A DNA stretch of 64,000 bases from MWBF01 sp040772005. Its GTDB lineage: Bacteria > Chloroflexota > Anaerolineae > CG2-30-64-16. The stretch is from positions 434,001 through 498,000 of the forward strand of contig JAXGYZ010000002.1 in the NCBI GenBank assembly GCA_040772005.1, in the 5' to 3' direction. Position 1 is the stretch's first letter. The number at the start of each line of letters is the position of its first letter. The translations under genes were made by a program, and so were the position numbers. The notes under the pieces were generated by a model. The model was not told the origin of the DNA. It saw only the letters and a program-made list of their open reading frames with translations, and searched no databases. Of the stretch, positions 44,400 to 55,695 are shown piece after piece.

Positions 44400-45680
44400 T
44401 CACAGGTGCGCTGTCTGCGCCGTGCGCCGGCCCAGGTACGCCTGCCAGCCCACCAGGATGACAAACACCAGGGATGAAATGAGCCGCGCCCACGCTGAAC
44501 CGGCCGCGGCCAGCGGCGGGATCAGGATCAGGTTGGCGACCAGGTTCGTGCTGATGCTCACCACCAGCGCACGCGATACCTCGTTCTGCCGGCCGCAGGC
44601 GATGAGATACCTGACCAGCGGCACGTTCAGGAAGAGAAACACTACATTCCAGACCAGGATTTGCATCACCGGCTGCGATCCGGCGAACCGCGCACCGAAC
44701 ACGCTCTCGACCAGCCAGGGCGCGGCCAGCGCGATGACCGCCGCGGTGACCCCGCCCGCCAGGGCCATGTTGCGCGCGGCGCGCGACATGAGCGCGTGCG
44801 CGCGGGCCGGCGATTCATGCTGCAACCGCACGAGGTCAGGATACAGCACCGTACGATAGGCCTGTGGGATCAGCGCCACCACATTGATGATGGAAATGGC
44901 AGCCCCGTACATGCCCACATCGACCGGCGACCGCAGCTTGGAGAGCAGGATGACATCGAGCTGATACTCCAGCGCGGACAGCAGGCTCACCGCGCCGAAA
45001 CCAGGCACGAGCCGCCCCAGGTGCCGTACGAGAGACCAGTCCACCGGCTGCCGCTGCACTTCGATGCCCGCGTCACGGATCACCCGCCGGGCGCTGTACA
45101 GCAGCAGCGCTGCACCGGCCGCCGAGCTGAGCGGCCACATCGCGGCCGCGGGCGCGAACCCCCCGGCCAGCAGCAGCAGGGGGCCGACGCCGGCCCGCAG
45201 CAGCAACATGACCGCAGCCGGCAGCACCAATAGCCGGAAGCCGCCAAACGCGTACAGTACGATCTGGCCGAGGCCGGCGAATCCATCCAGCAGCGCGCTG
45301 GATACAATCAGGCGCATCGCCAGGAGTTGCTCCGGCGAGAGCTGGCTGCCCGTCTGACCGATCAGCAGCACGACGACGGCGAGCAGCGCGGTGAGAGGCA
45401 GGCGCAGCACCGCGTAGGCCAGGAGCAAGGCGGTGACGCGCTTCGGAGCAGCCGTCACCTCCCGGATGAGCAGGTCGTCCAGCCCGGTGAACAGGGTCGT
45501 CAGGATGGCGAGGTAGCCCAGCGCCAGGCTCAACACCCCGGCATCCTCCGGCCCGCTGATGCGGCCCACGAAGATGAACACTAGCGTGCCTGCGGCGCGC
45601 AGCAGCGCGTTCGCCAGCAGGATGACCGGTGTCCGTTGGGCCAGGCGCAGCGCGCGCGTGCGGCTCCACATGCGCGCCAT
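44400..45680 (-). CDS. Wzx-like flippase (MOP/MVF superfamily)
   Basis: A 426-residue protein with about twelve membrane segments, beginning MARMWSRTRALRLAQRTPVI. It has LLREV-type first-loop features (DDLLIREVTAAPKRV) and SPVDVGMYGAAISIINVVAL, typical of polysaccharide flippases. It would turn a lipid-linked repeat unit across the membrane, independently of the ABC exporter in the same locus. The ATG at 45680 overlaps the methyltransferase stop (ATGA). An open frame extends far upstream of this start but there it only shadows the methyltransferase gene. Confidence 0.9.
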   Translation of the reverse strand: MARMWSRTRALRLAQRTPVILLANALLRAAGTLVFIFVGRISGPEDAGVLSLALGYLAILTTLFTGLDDLLIREVTAAPKRVTALLLAYAVLRLPLTALLAVVVLLIGQTGSQLSPEQLLAMRLIVSSALLDGFAGLGQIVLYAFGGFRLLVLPAAVMLLLRAGVGPLLLLAGGFAPAAAMWPLSSAAGAALLLYSARRVIRDAGIEVQRQPVDWSLVRHLGRLVPGFGAVSLLSALEYQLDVILLSKLRSPVDVGMYGAAISIINVVALIPQAYRTVLYPDLVRLQHESPARAHALMSRAARNMALAGGVTAAVIALAAPWLVESVFGARFAGSQPVMQILVWNVVFLFLNVPLVRYLIACGRQNEVSRALVVSISTNLVANLILIPPLAAAGSAWARLISSLVFVILVGWQAYLGRRTAQTAHL

Positions 45681-46621
45681 CACCTGCGCTCGGCGATGAC
45701 CGTCAGGATGGCCCCGCGTTCCCGGCGGTCCAGCAGCGCAAAATACGGCCGGGACAGGTAGCGCCACAGGGCGAAACGCACCAGCCGCTCCAGCACCCGG
45801 CGCACCCCGCCAGGGTGCACGCGCGCGCGCAGCCACACGACGACGCTGTTCGCGAACGTCGTATACCGGCCATAGAAGCAATACGTCCGCGTCACCCGAT
45901 AGCCCGTGTTCTCCAGCAGCCGCACGATGTCCTGCTTGCGGAAGACGTAGAAATGCCGCGGGGCATCCAACCCGGTCCAGAAGCGGCCAAAGCGTGCCGC
46001 GTCCACGCTGTCCAGGTTGGGTACGCTCACCAGCAGCACGCCGCCAGGGGCCAGCAGCGCACGCAGCCGGCGCAGCGTGCGGGCCGGGTCCGGCAGGTGC
46101 TCCAGCACATCCCACAGGGTAATGACGTCGAAGCTGGCGTCGGGCCAGGCCGCGTCCTCCACCTGCCCGTTGAACACATCCAGCCCGAAGCGGGTGCGCG
46201 CATAGGCGGCTGCCTCCGGGCTGATTTCCACGCCCGACAGCTTCCACTCGCCGTAGCGCCGCATCTCGTTGAGGAACAGGCCGGTCGAGCAGCCGACATC
46301 GAGCAGCGCGCCGCCCCGGCGCAGCCGCGTGACCTGCACACAGCGGGTGCGCAACTGCTGGTGCCTGAGCCAGCGCAGGAAGCTGCTGCGCGTCGTGTCC
46401 TCGATGGCCTTGCCGAACGGCTGATATGCCTCGGGATAGTACTGGCCGATCACGGCCTGCGTGGGCCGCGGCGACTGATACAGCAGGCCGCACGCGTCGC
46501 AGGCCACGAGCCGGAACGTGCCGGGCGTGCCATACGCCCAGTCGGCCAGTTCGTAGCGCAGGCGCTGATCGACGCTGTCGCAAATGGGGCAGGCAACAAC
46601 CTCAAATGTGTTTGATATCAT
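45680..46621 (-). CDS. SAM-dependent methyltransferase with N-terminal zinc-ribbon-like motif
   Basis: About 313 residues from the ATG at 46621, four bases after the upstream stop. Two CxxC pairs (CPIC at 11-14 and CDAC near 40) suggest a zinc ribbon. Then comes a class I methyltransferase fold: LLDVGCSTGLFLNEM for SAM binding, VITLWDVLEHLPDP, and LLVSVPNLDS. This combination is common in methyltransferases of nucleotide-sugar and polysaccharide loci, including C-methyltransferases. The C-terminal 60 residues are basic and hydrophobic. Translated together with the flippase. The target sugar is unknown. Confidence 0.88.
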   Translation of the reverse strand: MISNTFEVVACPICDSVDQRLRYELADWAYGTPGTFRLVACDACGLLYQSPRPTQAVIGQYYPEAYQPFGKAIEDTTRSSFLRWLRHQQLRTRCVQVTRLRRGGALLDVGCSTGLFLNEMRRYGEWKLSGVEISPEAAAYARTRFGLDVFNGQVEDAAWPDASFDVITLWDVLEHLPDPARTLRRLRALLAPGGVLLVSVPNLDSVDAARFGRFWTGLDAPRHFYVFRKQDIVRLLENTGYRVTRTYCFYGRYTTFANSVVVWLRARVHPGGVRRVLERLVRFALWRYLSRPYFALLDRRERGAILTVIAERR

Positions 46622-46625
46622 CGGG

Positions 46626-47156
46626 TTAATGGCATATGCGCACACTCGCATCCCGGCGGGGCAGCAGGGCCGACGCGGGCGCAACCGCCGCGCCGGATGC
46701 GTCCGTCACATCGAGCCAGAGCTCGCGGCCGTGCTCCGCTCGGAGGAACGCCGCGGGCGCAGCCGACGCGTGGTCTCCCGCACGCAGAGGCCAGCGGTCG
46801 ACGGCCAGCACCTGGCCGGCAACCACGAACGAGAGCCGGGCCTCCAGGCTACGCTCGCCGGGTTGAACGTCCCAGCGGGTCACGTAAGAGAGCACCGTAC
46901 CTTGCATGCTCAAGTCACAGCCGAGAAAGTGCGCGCCGCCGAAACCTGCCAGGGGCCGGCTCGCCGGAGCGCCCAGGGGCTGCAGAGCTGTGAACGCGGG
47001 GGCCTCCCGCTGCGACAGGTGGGCGGCAAAGGTCGCATACCAGCCGGCTGAGTATGCCAGCGCGGCCCCGCGCTCAGGGACCGCGGCCCACACGACGGCC
47101 AGCGCCACAATCAGCACGATCATACCCGCCTGCACGGGGATGGGCAACTTATTCAT
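46626..47156 (-). CDS. Small exported or membrane-anchored protein of unknown function
   Basis: About 176 residues from the ATG at 47156, which overlaps the upstream gene by eight bases and has AGGG upstream. The first 30 residues are one hydrophobic segment (IVLIVALAVVWAAVPE). The rest is beta-rich with LSYVTRWDVQPGERSLEARLS and no recognised motif, and ends in basic residues with a final cysteine-histidine. It may be an accessory factor for the GT-C enzyme encoded just before it. No family recognised. Confidence 0.65.
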   Translation of the reverse strand: MNKLPIPVQAGMIVLIVALAVVWAAVPERGAALAYSAGWYATFAAHLSQREAPAFTALQPLGAPASRPLAGFGGAHFLGCDLSMQGTVLSYVTRWDVQPGERSLEARLSFVVAGQVLAVDRWPLRAGDHASAAPAAFLRAEHGRELWLDVTDASGAAVAPASALLPRRDASVRICH

Positions 47157-48945
47157 GGTCGGCCCTTGCAAAGACCAGGTATGACCCCGAGGCAAACACC
47201 TGTGTCCAGGCCGCGTCTTGCAGCGCGGCCGCGGCCTCGGCGCTGCCGGCGCGCACCACGGCAAAGTCGCCGCTGGCCCCTGACCCGAAGTAGTGCAGTT
47301 CGTTCTGCCGGTCTGCGCCAAACAGGGGGTAGAGGATCACGCCCTCCCAGCCGTACAGCACTCGTGAACCCGCGGGGATGTTCTGCTCGGCCCACCGCAG
47401 CGCATCATTCATGGCTGGGACGTCTGCCATGAAGGCGGTGCGGCGCCAGTCCGGGGGAAGCTGCACGTTGCGAATGACATCCACGGCCGCGCCCGTCCCA
47501 TGTACGGGCACGACGAGGAGCATCAGGCAGGCAAACGCCGCAGCCAGCCCGCGCAGCATCGCCTGAAGGGGCCGGGCGAACTGCTCCAGCATCACAGCCA
47601 CGCACGCGCCCGTCGCACCGATGGGCGCCAGGACATAGCGCGTGTGCCAGTTCGCGGGCGTGAGCAGGAAGGTTGCCAGGATGAAGAGCAGGAGGCTGCC
47701 CTGCAGGAGTGTCGGGCGGCGCAGGGTCTGGCCGGTGAAGAGGAGGAGTGCGGGCAGGCCCAGGGCCGGCCACAGCGGGCCCAGGCCGCCAAGCCGGACA
47801 TCTGCCGCGTAGCGCGCGGTCGGCTCGCGCCAGACGGCGATGAGGCTGGCGAGGTAGGGGCGCGCTGCAATCAGCTCCGGCGCTGCGCCCTCGTAGAACG
47901 TGCCGGAGGTCCACACGCCCGGCAGGATCGTGCGACCGCCGAGGTCCAACTGCATGGGCCACAGCGGGTTCTGATACCCGGCGATATTCCAGGCATACCA
48001 GCAGCCGCCCAACACCAGGGCCGCACCGAGGTAGACCGCGACGGCTGCACCGGCAGTTCGGCCCGGGATGCGCTCAACCACCAGGGCGAGCACCAGTAGC
48101 ACCAGCAGGACCAGGGCATAGATCAGCCCGGCATACTTGAGGTCGGCGAGCAGGCCCGCGGCTGCACCCGCGACGAAAGCCCGTGAGCGAAGCCCGACCT
48201 GCTGATCGAGCAGGAGGGCCAGCGCCGCGAGGGCGATGGCCGCAACTTCCAGGTCGAAATAGGCGGTGCGCGCCTGCAACATGACCACGGGCGCGGCCGC
48301 AAACAGCAACGCTCCCGCCAGCGCATTGGCGCGGCTCGCGGCCAGCGTGCGGGCCAGCGCATATACCGCCAGCGTGCCCATCAGCCAGAAGGGGAACTGC
48401 GCCAGATCAACGGCAGTGTCGCTGCCGGAGAGCAGCATGGTATAGGCGAGCAGCAAGGCCCCGCCCTGGGGATAGGCCCGGATGCCGCGGTAGGGGGTCT
48501 CGATGGGCGCTATGTCGCCGTTCTGGACGTGGAACGCGGCCATCGGCAGGTTTTGTGCCAGCCCATCCCAGTCAGTCGGGGGCAGGACCAGTCCGAGGAA
48601 GAGGGTCCAGAGCATTGCGAGCAGCAGGACGGCGGTCGCAATTGCCAGGGCAGGCGTGACACGGAGCATGTGCCCGAAGTCGCGAAGGCTCGCGCGCTGC
48701 GTGAGCAGCGCGTGAAGGAGAGACTTACGGGTCAGGACGATGAGCAGCAGGCTGGCCGCCGCGTTGACGGCGATGACCGGCAGCCGGGACAACTGACCGA
48801 GCAGTCCAAGCGCAACCAGCGAGCCGGTGATCTGCGTCGCGGCCAGCACGCCGCCGCCGAGAAGCAGGGTGCGCGGCGTGGGACGCGTCAGGCTCCAGGC
48901 CCCCAGCGCGCCCAGGAAGACCAGCAGCGTGAGGGCCGGCAACAC
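47149..48945 (-). CDS. GT-C type membrane glycosyltransferase
   Basis: About 598 residues from the GTG at 48945, chosen because GGGAGG lies seven bases upstream; the open frame runs further into the GT2 gene but there it is a shadow. About twelve membrane segments. The first large loop has LVLPPTDWDGLAQNLPMAAF, whose acidic pair is the probable catalytic site, followed by TPYRGIRAYPQGGALLL. The soluble C-terminal 130 residues (GWEGVILYPLF) are outward facing. It should use a polyprenyl-phosphate sugar. Overlaps its neighbours on both sides. Confidence 0.85.
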   Translation of the reverse strand: MLPALTLLVFLGALGAWSLTRPTPRTLLLGGGVLAATQITGSLVALGLLGQLSRLPVIAVNAAASLLLIVLTRKSLLHALLTQRASLRDFGHMLRVTPALAIATAVLLLAMLWTLFLGLVLPPTDWDGLAQNLPMAAFHVQNGDIAPIETPYRGIRAYPQGGALLLAYTMLLSGSDTAVDLAQFPFWLMGTLAVYALARTLAASRANALAGALLFAAAPVVMLQARTAYFDLEVAAIALAALALLLDQQVGLRSRAFVAGAAAGLLADLKYAGLIYALVLLVLLVLALVVERIPGRTAGAAVAVYLGAALVLGGCWYAWNIAGYQNPLWPMQLDLGGRTILPGVWTSGTFYEGAAPELIAARPYLASLIAVWREPTARYAADVRLGGLGPLWPALGLPALLLFTGQTLRRPTLLQGSLLLFILATFLLTPANWHTRYVLAPIGATGACVAVMLEQFARPLQAMLRGLAAAFACLMLLVVPVHGTGAAVDVIRNVQLPPDWRRTAFMADVPAMNDALRWAEQNIPAGSRVLYGWEGVILYPLFGADRQNELHYFGSGASGDFAVVRAGSAEAAAALQDAAWTQVFASGSYLVFARADHE

Positions 48946-49904
48946 TACCGTGCCTCCCGAATGCCGCGGAGATACTGCCGGATCGTCTCCATCTGCAACT
49001 CGCCGTGGAGCAGATGCCGGAGCGCGGTCCACCCGGCATGGGCAAAGCGGGTGCCGAGATTGATCACGCGCCAGAGGCCGCGCGTGTGCCTGCGATAGAA
49101 GATCAGGCTGCTCTTGATCTGGAAATACTGCTTGAGCGGCGAGTCCTTGCCGCCGGAGCTCACGGACAGGGCGTGCCACATCCGTGCGTCGGGGACGTAC
49201 ATGACGGTGAAGCCGGCCTTTTTGGCCGTCAGGCAGAAATCAAGGTCCTCGTAGTACATGAAGTAGTCCTGGTTCAGCCCGCCGATGGCTTCGTACAGGC
49301 TGCGGCGGATCAACATGCCGCACCCGCTGATGAAGTCCACCGCCACCGGCGTGTCTGACTGCACCTGGTACTTGGGCGAGGCCGTCCGCACGATGTAGAA
49401 CTGCCGCCAGAAGCGGATGCCGGTGAACCAGGGGGTCTCGGGCCGATCGGCGTAGCAAATCTGCGGGCCGAGGATGCCCGCTTCGGGATAGGCCTGCGCG
49501 GTCGTCACCAGCCGCGTGAGCATGTCCGGGGCCACCAGCGTGTCATTGTTGAGCAGCAGGGCAAACGCCGCGCCGCGGCCGAACACCTCCGCCAAGCCTT
49601 GGTTGCAGGCATGGGCGAAGCCGGTGTTGTTCTCGTTGCGGATGACCGTCACCGCGGGGTAGCGTTCGCAAATCGCGGCGGTCGTCCCGTCGGTCGAGCC
49701 GTTGTCGACCACTACGATCTCATAGACGGGATACGCCAGCCCGGCCAGGCTGTCCAGGCACGCCAGCGTGTAGGCCAGCGCATTCCAGACCGGAATCACG
49801 ATGCCGACCGTCGGCCAGCCGACGGTCGGCCAGCCGACTGGTGGCCAGCCGGCCGCATCGCCGGTGGCAGAGGGATCGGGTACACGCAGAGGGTCAGATG
49901 TCAT
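48945..49904 (-). CDS. Glycosyltransferase family 2 (rhamnosyltransferase-like)
   Basis: About 319 residues from the ATG at 49904. After a low-complexity start encoded by a 15-base tandem repeat, the GT-A domain begins VGIVIPVWNALAYTLACLDS, with DNGSTDGT for nucleotide binding, LLLNNDTLVAPDML as the DXD-equivalent and YFMYYEDLDFCLTAKKAG near the base. This is the pattern of rhamnosyl and related transferases. A basic C-terminal amphipathic stretch probably contacts the membrane. Acceptor unknown. Confidence 0.9.
   Translation of the reverse strand: MTSDPLRVPDPSATGDAAGWPPVGWPTVGWPTVGIVIPVWNALAYTLACLDSLAGLAYPVYEIVVVDNGSTDGTTAAICERYPAVTVIRNENNTGFAHACNQGLAEVFGRGAAFALLLNNDTLVAPDMLTRLVTTAQAYPEAGILGPQICYADRPETPWFTGIRFWRQFYIVRTASPKYQVQSDTPVAVDFISGCGMLIRRSLYEAIGGLNQDYFMYYEDLDFCLTAKKAGFTVMYVPDARMWHALSVSSGGKDSPLKQYFQIKSSLIFYRRHTRGLWRVINLGTRFAHAGWTALRHLLHGELQMETIRQYLRGIREAR
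49806..49850. repeat. 15-bp tandem repeat in the GT2 N-terminus
   Basis: Three units at 49806-49820, 49821-49835 and 49836-49850, all ending GGCCAGCC (first unit GACCGTCGGCCAGCC). They encode a repeated glycine-tryptophan-proline-x-valine block just before the catalytic domain. The third unit has diverged. Confidence 0.8.
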
Positions 49905-51024
49905 CACGGGCTATCACACTCACCAGGGAATCCCACCGGGCCTTGCTCGCGCGGCGCGACTGCTCGACGCCGCATGTCTCTGCGGGCGCGGCCAGCGCAG
50001 AGATGATCGCACCGGCCAGCGCGGCCGCGTCCTGAGGCTCCACCAGGACGACATCGCTGCCCTCGACCACGGCCTCCGCCAGCCCGCCGACGCGCGTCGC
50101 GACCACGGGCAGCCCGAAGCCGAGCGCAAGCTGGAGGACGCCGCTCTGCGTGGCCGACGCATAGGGCAGCGTGACGAGGTCTGCGGCGCGAAAGTAGCGC
50201 GCGACTTCCTCGTTCGGCACATATTGATCCACCAGCCGCACCGCGTCATCGAGGTCGAGCGCTGCAATCTGGCGCTCATAGATGCGCCTGTCCTCCCAGA
50301 ACTCGCCGACGACCAGGAGGCGCACATCCGGGAACTCCCGGCGGACGGCGGGCAGCGCGTCCACCAGGTAGCGGAGGCCCTTGTATGCGCGGACGAACCC
50401 GAAAAAGAGCAGCACCGGCGCTTGCGGTGCGATGCCCAGCTCGGCCCGCGCCGCGTCGCGCGTGATCGGCTGGTCCGCGAACAGGTCATAGAGCGGATGG
50501 GGCACCACCTCGACGCGGCTGTCCGGCAGGAGTTCCTTGACGGTCGCCTGTTCGGAAGTGGACTGGACCACGACCTGGCTGGCCAGCCCCAGGACGGCCC
50601 GCGTGACCGGCCGGTGCCAGAGGCGCTGCTCGTGTGGCAGGACGTTGTGGCAAAGCAGCGTCAGGGGCGTGTGCGGGCGCACGCGCAGCAGCCAGCCCAG
50701 GGTCAGCCAGGCCGGCGCCCAGAACACCTGCCACCACGGCAACACTGTCATCTGCGGCCGGTAGCCCGCAATGGCGCGCCACGCGCGCACCCACGACAGC
50801 GGGTTGAGCGGGTCGATGAGATAGCGCGCTCCGGGCACTGTCAGCGCCTCGGCGCTGGGGTCCCGGTCACTTCTGCCCGGATAGAGCCACCGGGGATACT
50901 GGCGTCGAAACGAGATCAGCAGCACCTCGTGCCCCGCGTCGAGCAGCTCGTGATGCAACGTGGTCGTGTAGTGGGCGATGCCGCCTCTGAAGGGGTGGAC
51001 CGGGCCGACGAGCGCAATCTTCAT
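49894..51024 (-). CDS. Glycosyltransferase family 4
   Basis: A 376-residue GT-B enzyme that begins MKIALVGPVHPFRGGIAHYT. It has LLFFGFVRAYKGLRYLVDAL and the donor-site region YASATQSGVLQLALGFGLPV, in which the usual EX7E glutamates are partly replaced, as in some GT4 subgroups close to mannosyl- and fucosyltransferases. Catalysis is probable but not certain on that ground. It lies between two GT2 genes and overlaps the downstream one by about a dozen bases. Confidence 0.88.
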   Translation of the reverse strand: MKIALVGPVHPFRGGIAHYTTTLHHELLDAGHEVLLISFRRQYPRWLYPGRSDRDPSAEALTVPGARYLIDPLNPLSWVRAWRAIAGYRPQMTVLPWWQVFWAPAWLTLGWLLRVRPHTPLTLLCHNVLPHEQRLWHRPVTRAVLGLASQVVVQSTSEQATVKELLPDSRVEVVPHPLYDLFADQPITRDAARAELGIAPQAPVLLFFGFVRAYKGLRYLVDALPAVRREFPDVRLLVVGEFWEDRRIYERQIAALDLDDAVRLVDQYVPNEEVARYFRAADLVTLPYASATQSGVLQLALGFGLPVVATRVGGLAEAVVEGSDVVLVEPQDAAALAGAIISALAAPAETCGVEQSRRASKARWDSLVSVIARDDI

Positions 51025-51028
51025 GGGG

Positions 51029-52018
51029 TCATTGGGGCGGTGCCGGCTCGTCCGGGGCTTGGCCGATGAGCGCCCGGCTTGCCTGCGCTTGCGCGCGCCG
51101 CGTGCGGTACAGCGTTTCCTCCAGCATCCGCCGGTTCATGCTGACCGAATCCGCGATGAGTCCGATCAGGCAGACCTGGAAGCCGACGATGCTGAGCACG
51201 GCTGCCAGGATGAGCGACTGAATGTGTCCGGCGCCGCTGCCGCCGATGAAATAGACCAGGAAACGCACCCCCAGCGCCAGCCCGCCCGCGATGAGCAGCG
51301 CGCCCGTGGTCATGAACACGCGCAAAGGGCGGTACATGGTGTAAAAGCGCAGGATGGTGATGGCCTGCAGCATCAGAAAGGAGGGGACATTGCGCATCAA
51401 CCGCGACTTGCGGGTCTGCGGGTTGGTGCGGATGGGTACGAACATGACTGCCATCCGCCGCGCGCCCGCCTGGATGAGCGTTTCGAGCGTGTAGGTGTAC
51501 TCGCTGAGGACGTTCAGGTGCAGCGCGGCCTCCCGGCTGAACGCGCGGAAGCCGCTGGTCGCATCCGGGATGCGGATGCCCGCCGCGCGCTGCACGACCC
51601 AACTGCCGAACCTCTGCAGGAGTCGCTTGACGGGGGAGAACTGCTCCAGGGCCGCGACTCCGCGATCGCCCACGACAATGTCGGCCTGGCGGTTCACAAT
51701 CGGCTCGACCAGCCGCGCGATATCCGCGCCGCAGTACTGGTTGTCCGCGTCCGTGTTGACGATCACATCCGCGCCGGCGGCGACAGCCGTTTCCAGGCCG
51801 GTCTGGAATGCCGCGGCCAGCCCGCGGTTGCCCGTGTGGCTGATGATGTGATGGATGCCCAGGCTCCGCGCGACCTCGACAGTCTTATCGGTGCTGCCGT
51901 CATCGATGACGAGATACTCGATCACATCGATTCCCGGCAGCGCGCGCGGCAAATCCGCCACGGTCAGCGGCAGGGTCGCTTCCTCGTTGTAACAGGGAAT
52001 CTGGATGATGAGTTTCAC
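51029..52018 (-). CDS. GT2 polyprenyl-phosphate glycosyltransferase (DPM1-like)
   Basis: About 329 residues from the GTG at 52018, where conserved sequence begins (KLIIQIPCYNEEATLPLTVA). A promoter -10 at 52090-52095 makes starts farther upstream unlikely. It shows IDDGSTDKT, VNTDADNQYCGADI (DXD site) and GFRAFSREAALHLN. Two C-terminal membrane segments follow near residues 225-290. Such enzymes load mannose or glucose onto polyprenyl phosphate, which would supply the GT-C transferases of this locus. First gene of the leftward locus. Confidence 0.88.
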   Translation of the reverse strand: MKLIIQIPCYNEEATLPLTVADLPRALPGIDVIEYLVIDDGSTDKTVEVARSLGIHHIISHTGNRGLAAAFQTGLETAVAAGADVIVNTDADNQYCGADIARLVEPIVNRQADIVVGDRGVAALEQFSPVKRLLQRFGSWVVQRAAGIRIPDATSGFRAFSREAALHLNVLSEYTYTLETLIQAGARRMAVMFVPIRTNPQTRKSRLMRNVPSFLMLQAITILRFYTMYRPLRVFMTTGALLIAGGLALGVRFLVYFIGGSGAGHIQSLILAAVLSIVGFQVCLIGLIADSVSMNRRMLEETLYRTRRAQAQASRALIGQAPDEPAPPQ

Positions 52019-52089
52019 GGCGGTTTGCTTACCCGGGCCGCTGATGGCGAGCAAGAATCCACAGCAGGCATACCATATGCTGCTCACCG

Positions 52090-52095
52090 ATTATA
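52090..52095 (-). promoter_or_regulatory. -10 element at the head of the polysaccharide locus
   Basis: A perfect TATAAT on the minus strand, with no clear -35 match. Predicted transcription start about 52083, giving a leader of about 65 bases before the GTG at 52018. Confidence 0.45.
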
Positions 52096-52114
52096 GCATA
52101 GGCCTTGTCGGTGG

Positions 52115-52120
52115 TAGAAT
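52115..52120 (+). promoter_or_regulatory. -10 element for psuG, probably leaderless
   Basis: TAGAAT lies only eight bases before the ATG at 52129, and no Shine-Dalgarno sequence is present. The expected transcription start is at or next to the start codon. Confidence 0.45.
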
Positions 52121-52128
52121 GACGAGCC

Positions 52129-53079
52129 ATGAACACAGAGCAGCAGCCCTTTCTGATGCGTGTGCGGGGCGGGCCGGATGTGCCCGCGCTTGCGCTTGAA
52201 TCGACGGTGATCTCCCACGGTCTGCCCTACCCGCAGAACCTCCAGACCGCGCTGCGGCTGGAGGCGCTGGCGCGGGAGGCGGGCGCGCAGCCCGCGACGG
52301 TCGGCGTCCTCGGCGGGCAGGTAGTCGTCGGGCTGGATCATCGCGAGATCGAGCACCTGGCGACCGCGCCCGACGTGCGCAAGGTCAGCCGCCGCGACCT
52401 GCCGGTCGTCCACGCGCGGCGGCTCGACGGCGCGACGACGGTCGCTACGACTGCCTGGGCCGCGCAGCGTGCGGGCATCCGCGTCTTTGCGACGGGCGGC
52501 ATCGGCGGCGTCCACAGGGCTGGAAGCTGGATGGGCGCAGATTCGCTGCGCACGGAAGCCGGTAACTGGTTAGCCGCCGATGTATCGGCGGACCTGCCGG
52601 AGCTGGCGCAGACGCCCATCATCGTCGTGTGCGCGGGCGCGAAGGCCATCCTGGACCTGCCCGCGACACGGGAATGGCTGGAGACCTACGGGGTGACGGT
52701 GGTAGGTTATGGCACGGATCATTTTCCGGCCTTCTACAACCGGGACAGCGGCCTGCCGGTCGATGTGCGGGCAGACACGCCGGAGGAAGTCGCCGCGCTC
52801 TACCGCAGCCAGCGCGCGCTGGGTCTGCCGGGGGGCCTGCTGGTCACGGTTCCGATTCCTGCGGAAGCTGAGCTGCCGGCGGATGAGATGGAGGCTGCGA
52901 TCTCGCGTGCGCAGCACGAGGCCCAGACCGAGGGAATCCGGAGCAAGGCCCTGACGCCGTTCCTGCTGGCGCGCATCAGCGAGCTGACCGGCGCGGCGAG
53001 CCTGGCCGCGAACCTGGCCCTGCTGGAGAACAATGTGCGCGTCGGCGCGGAGATTGCGGTGGCGGTGGCTGGAAGCTAG
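52129..53079 (+). CDS. psuG: Pseudouridine-5'-phosphate glycosidase
   Basis: A 316-residue enzyme that cleaves pseudouridine 5'-phosphate to uracil and ribose 5-phosphate. Hallmarks are ALESTVISHGLPYPQN, GATTVATTAWAAQRAGI, FATGGIGGVHR, VCAGAKAILDLPAT (lysine of the active site) and GYGTDHFPAFY. After GGVHR there is an insert of about 14 residues compared with typical members, encoded around 52519-52573 and containing the repeat word CTGGAAGCTGGA. The stop codon lies inside a copy of the GGAAGCTAG repeat. No PsuK kinase gene adjoins it. It is probably translated from a leaderless mRNA. Confidence 0.95.
   Translation: MNTEQQPFLMRVRGGPDVPALALESTVISHGLPYPQNLQTALRLEALAREAGAQPATVGVLGGQVVVGLDHREIEHLATAPDVRKVSRRDLPVVHARRLDGATTVATTAWAAQRAGIRVFATGGIGGVHRAGSWMGADSLRTEAGNWLAADVSADLPELAQTPIIVVCAGAKAILDLPATREWLETYGVTVVGYGTDHFPAFYNRDSGLPVDVRADTPEEVAALYRSQRALGLPGGLLVTVPIPAEAELPADEMEAAISRAQHEAQTEGIRSKALTPFLLARISELTGAASLAANLALLENNVRVGAEIAVAVAGS
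52519..52573 (+). repeat. Repeat-like insert within psuG
   Basis: An in-frame segment after the codons for GGVHR contains CTGGAAGCTGGA (52520-52531), the same word that makes up the intergenic repeats at 19991-20115 and 53067-53170. Related enzymes have a much shorter connection here, as far as I can recall the family. Confidence 0.4.
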
Positions 53080-53167
53080 AAGCTGGAAGCTGGAAAGCGC
53101 GTTTGGGATTTGGGGCCGCATCCAGCAAGAAACTCGCTATCTAGCTGCCAGTTTCCAGCTTCCAGCT

Positions 53168-53170
<3 letters not shown>
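53067..53170. repeat. GGAAGCTGG-type inverted repeat between psuG and clpC
   Basis: Left arm 53067-53094 (GGCTGGAAGCTAGAAGCTGG and on) and right arm 53142-53170 are built from complementary copies of the same word. They cover the 88-base gap between two convergent genes. The left arm supplies the psuG stop codon and the right arm abuts the clpC stop. Probably works as a bidirectional terminator or mRNA-end hairpin. Confidence 0.8.
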
Positions 53171-55672
<2,502 letters not shown>

Positions 55673-55695
55673 AGTGCTTTCCCCTGTATTAACCC

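Noticed and set aside
45681..46583. Upstream extension of the flippase frame.
   Set aside because: It overlaps the methyltransferase gene in another frame and reads as arginine/alanine-rich nonsense; the ATGA overlap at 45680 marks the true start.
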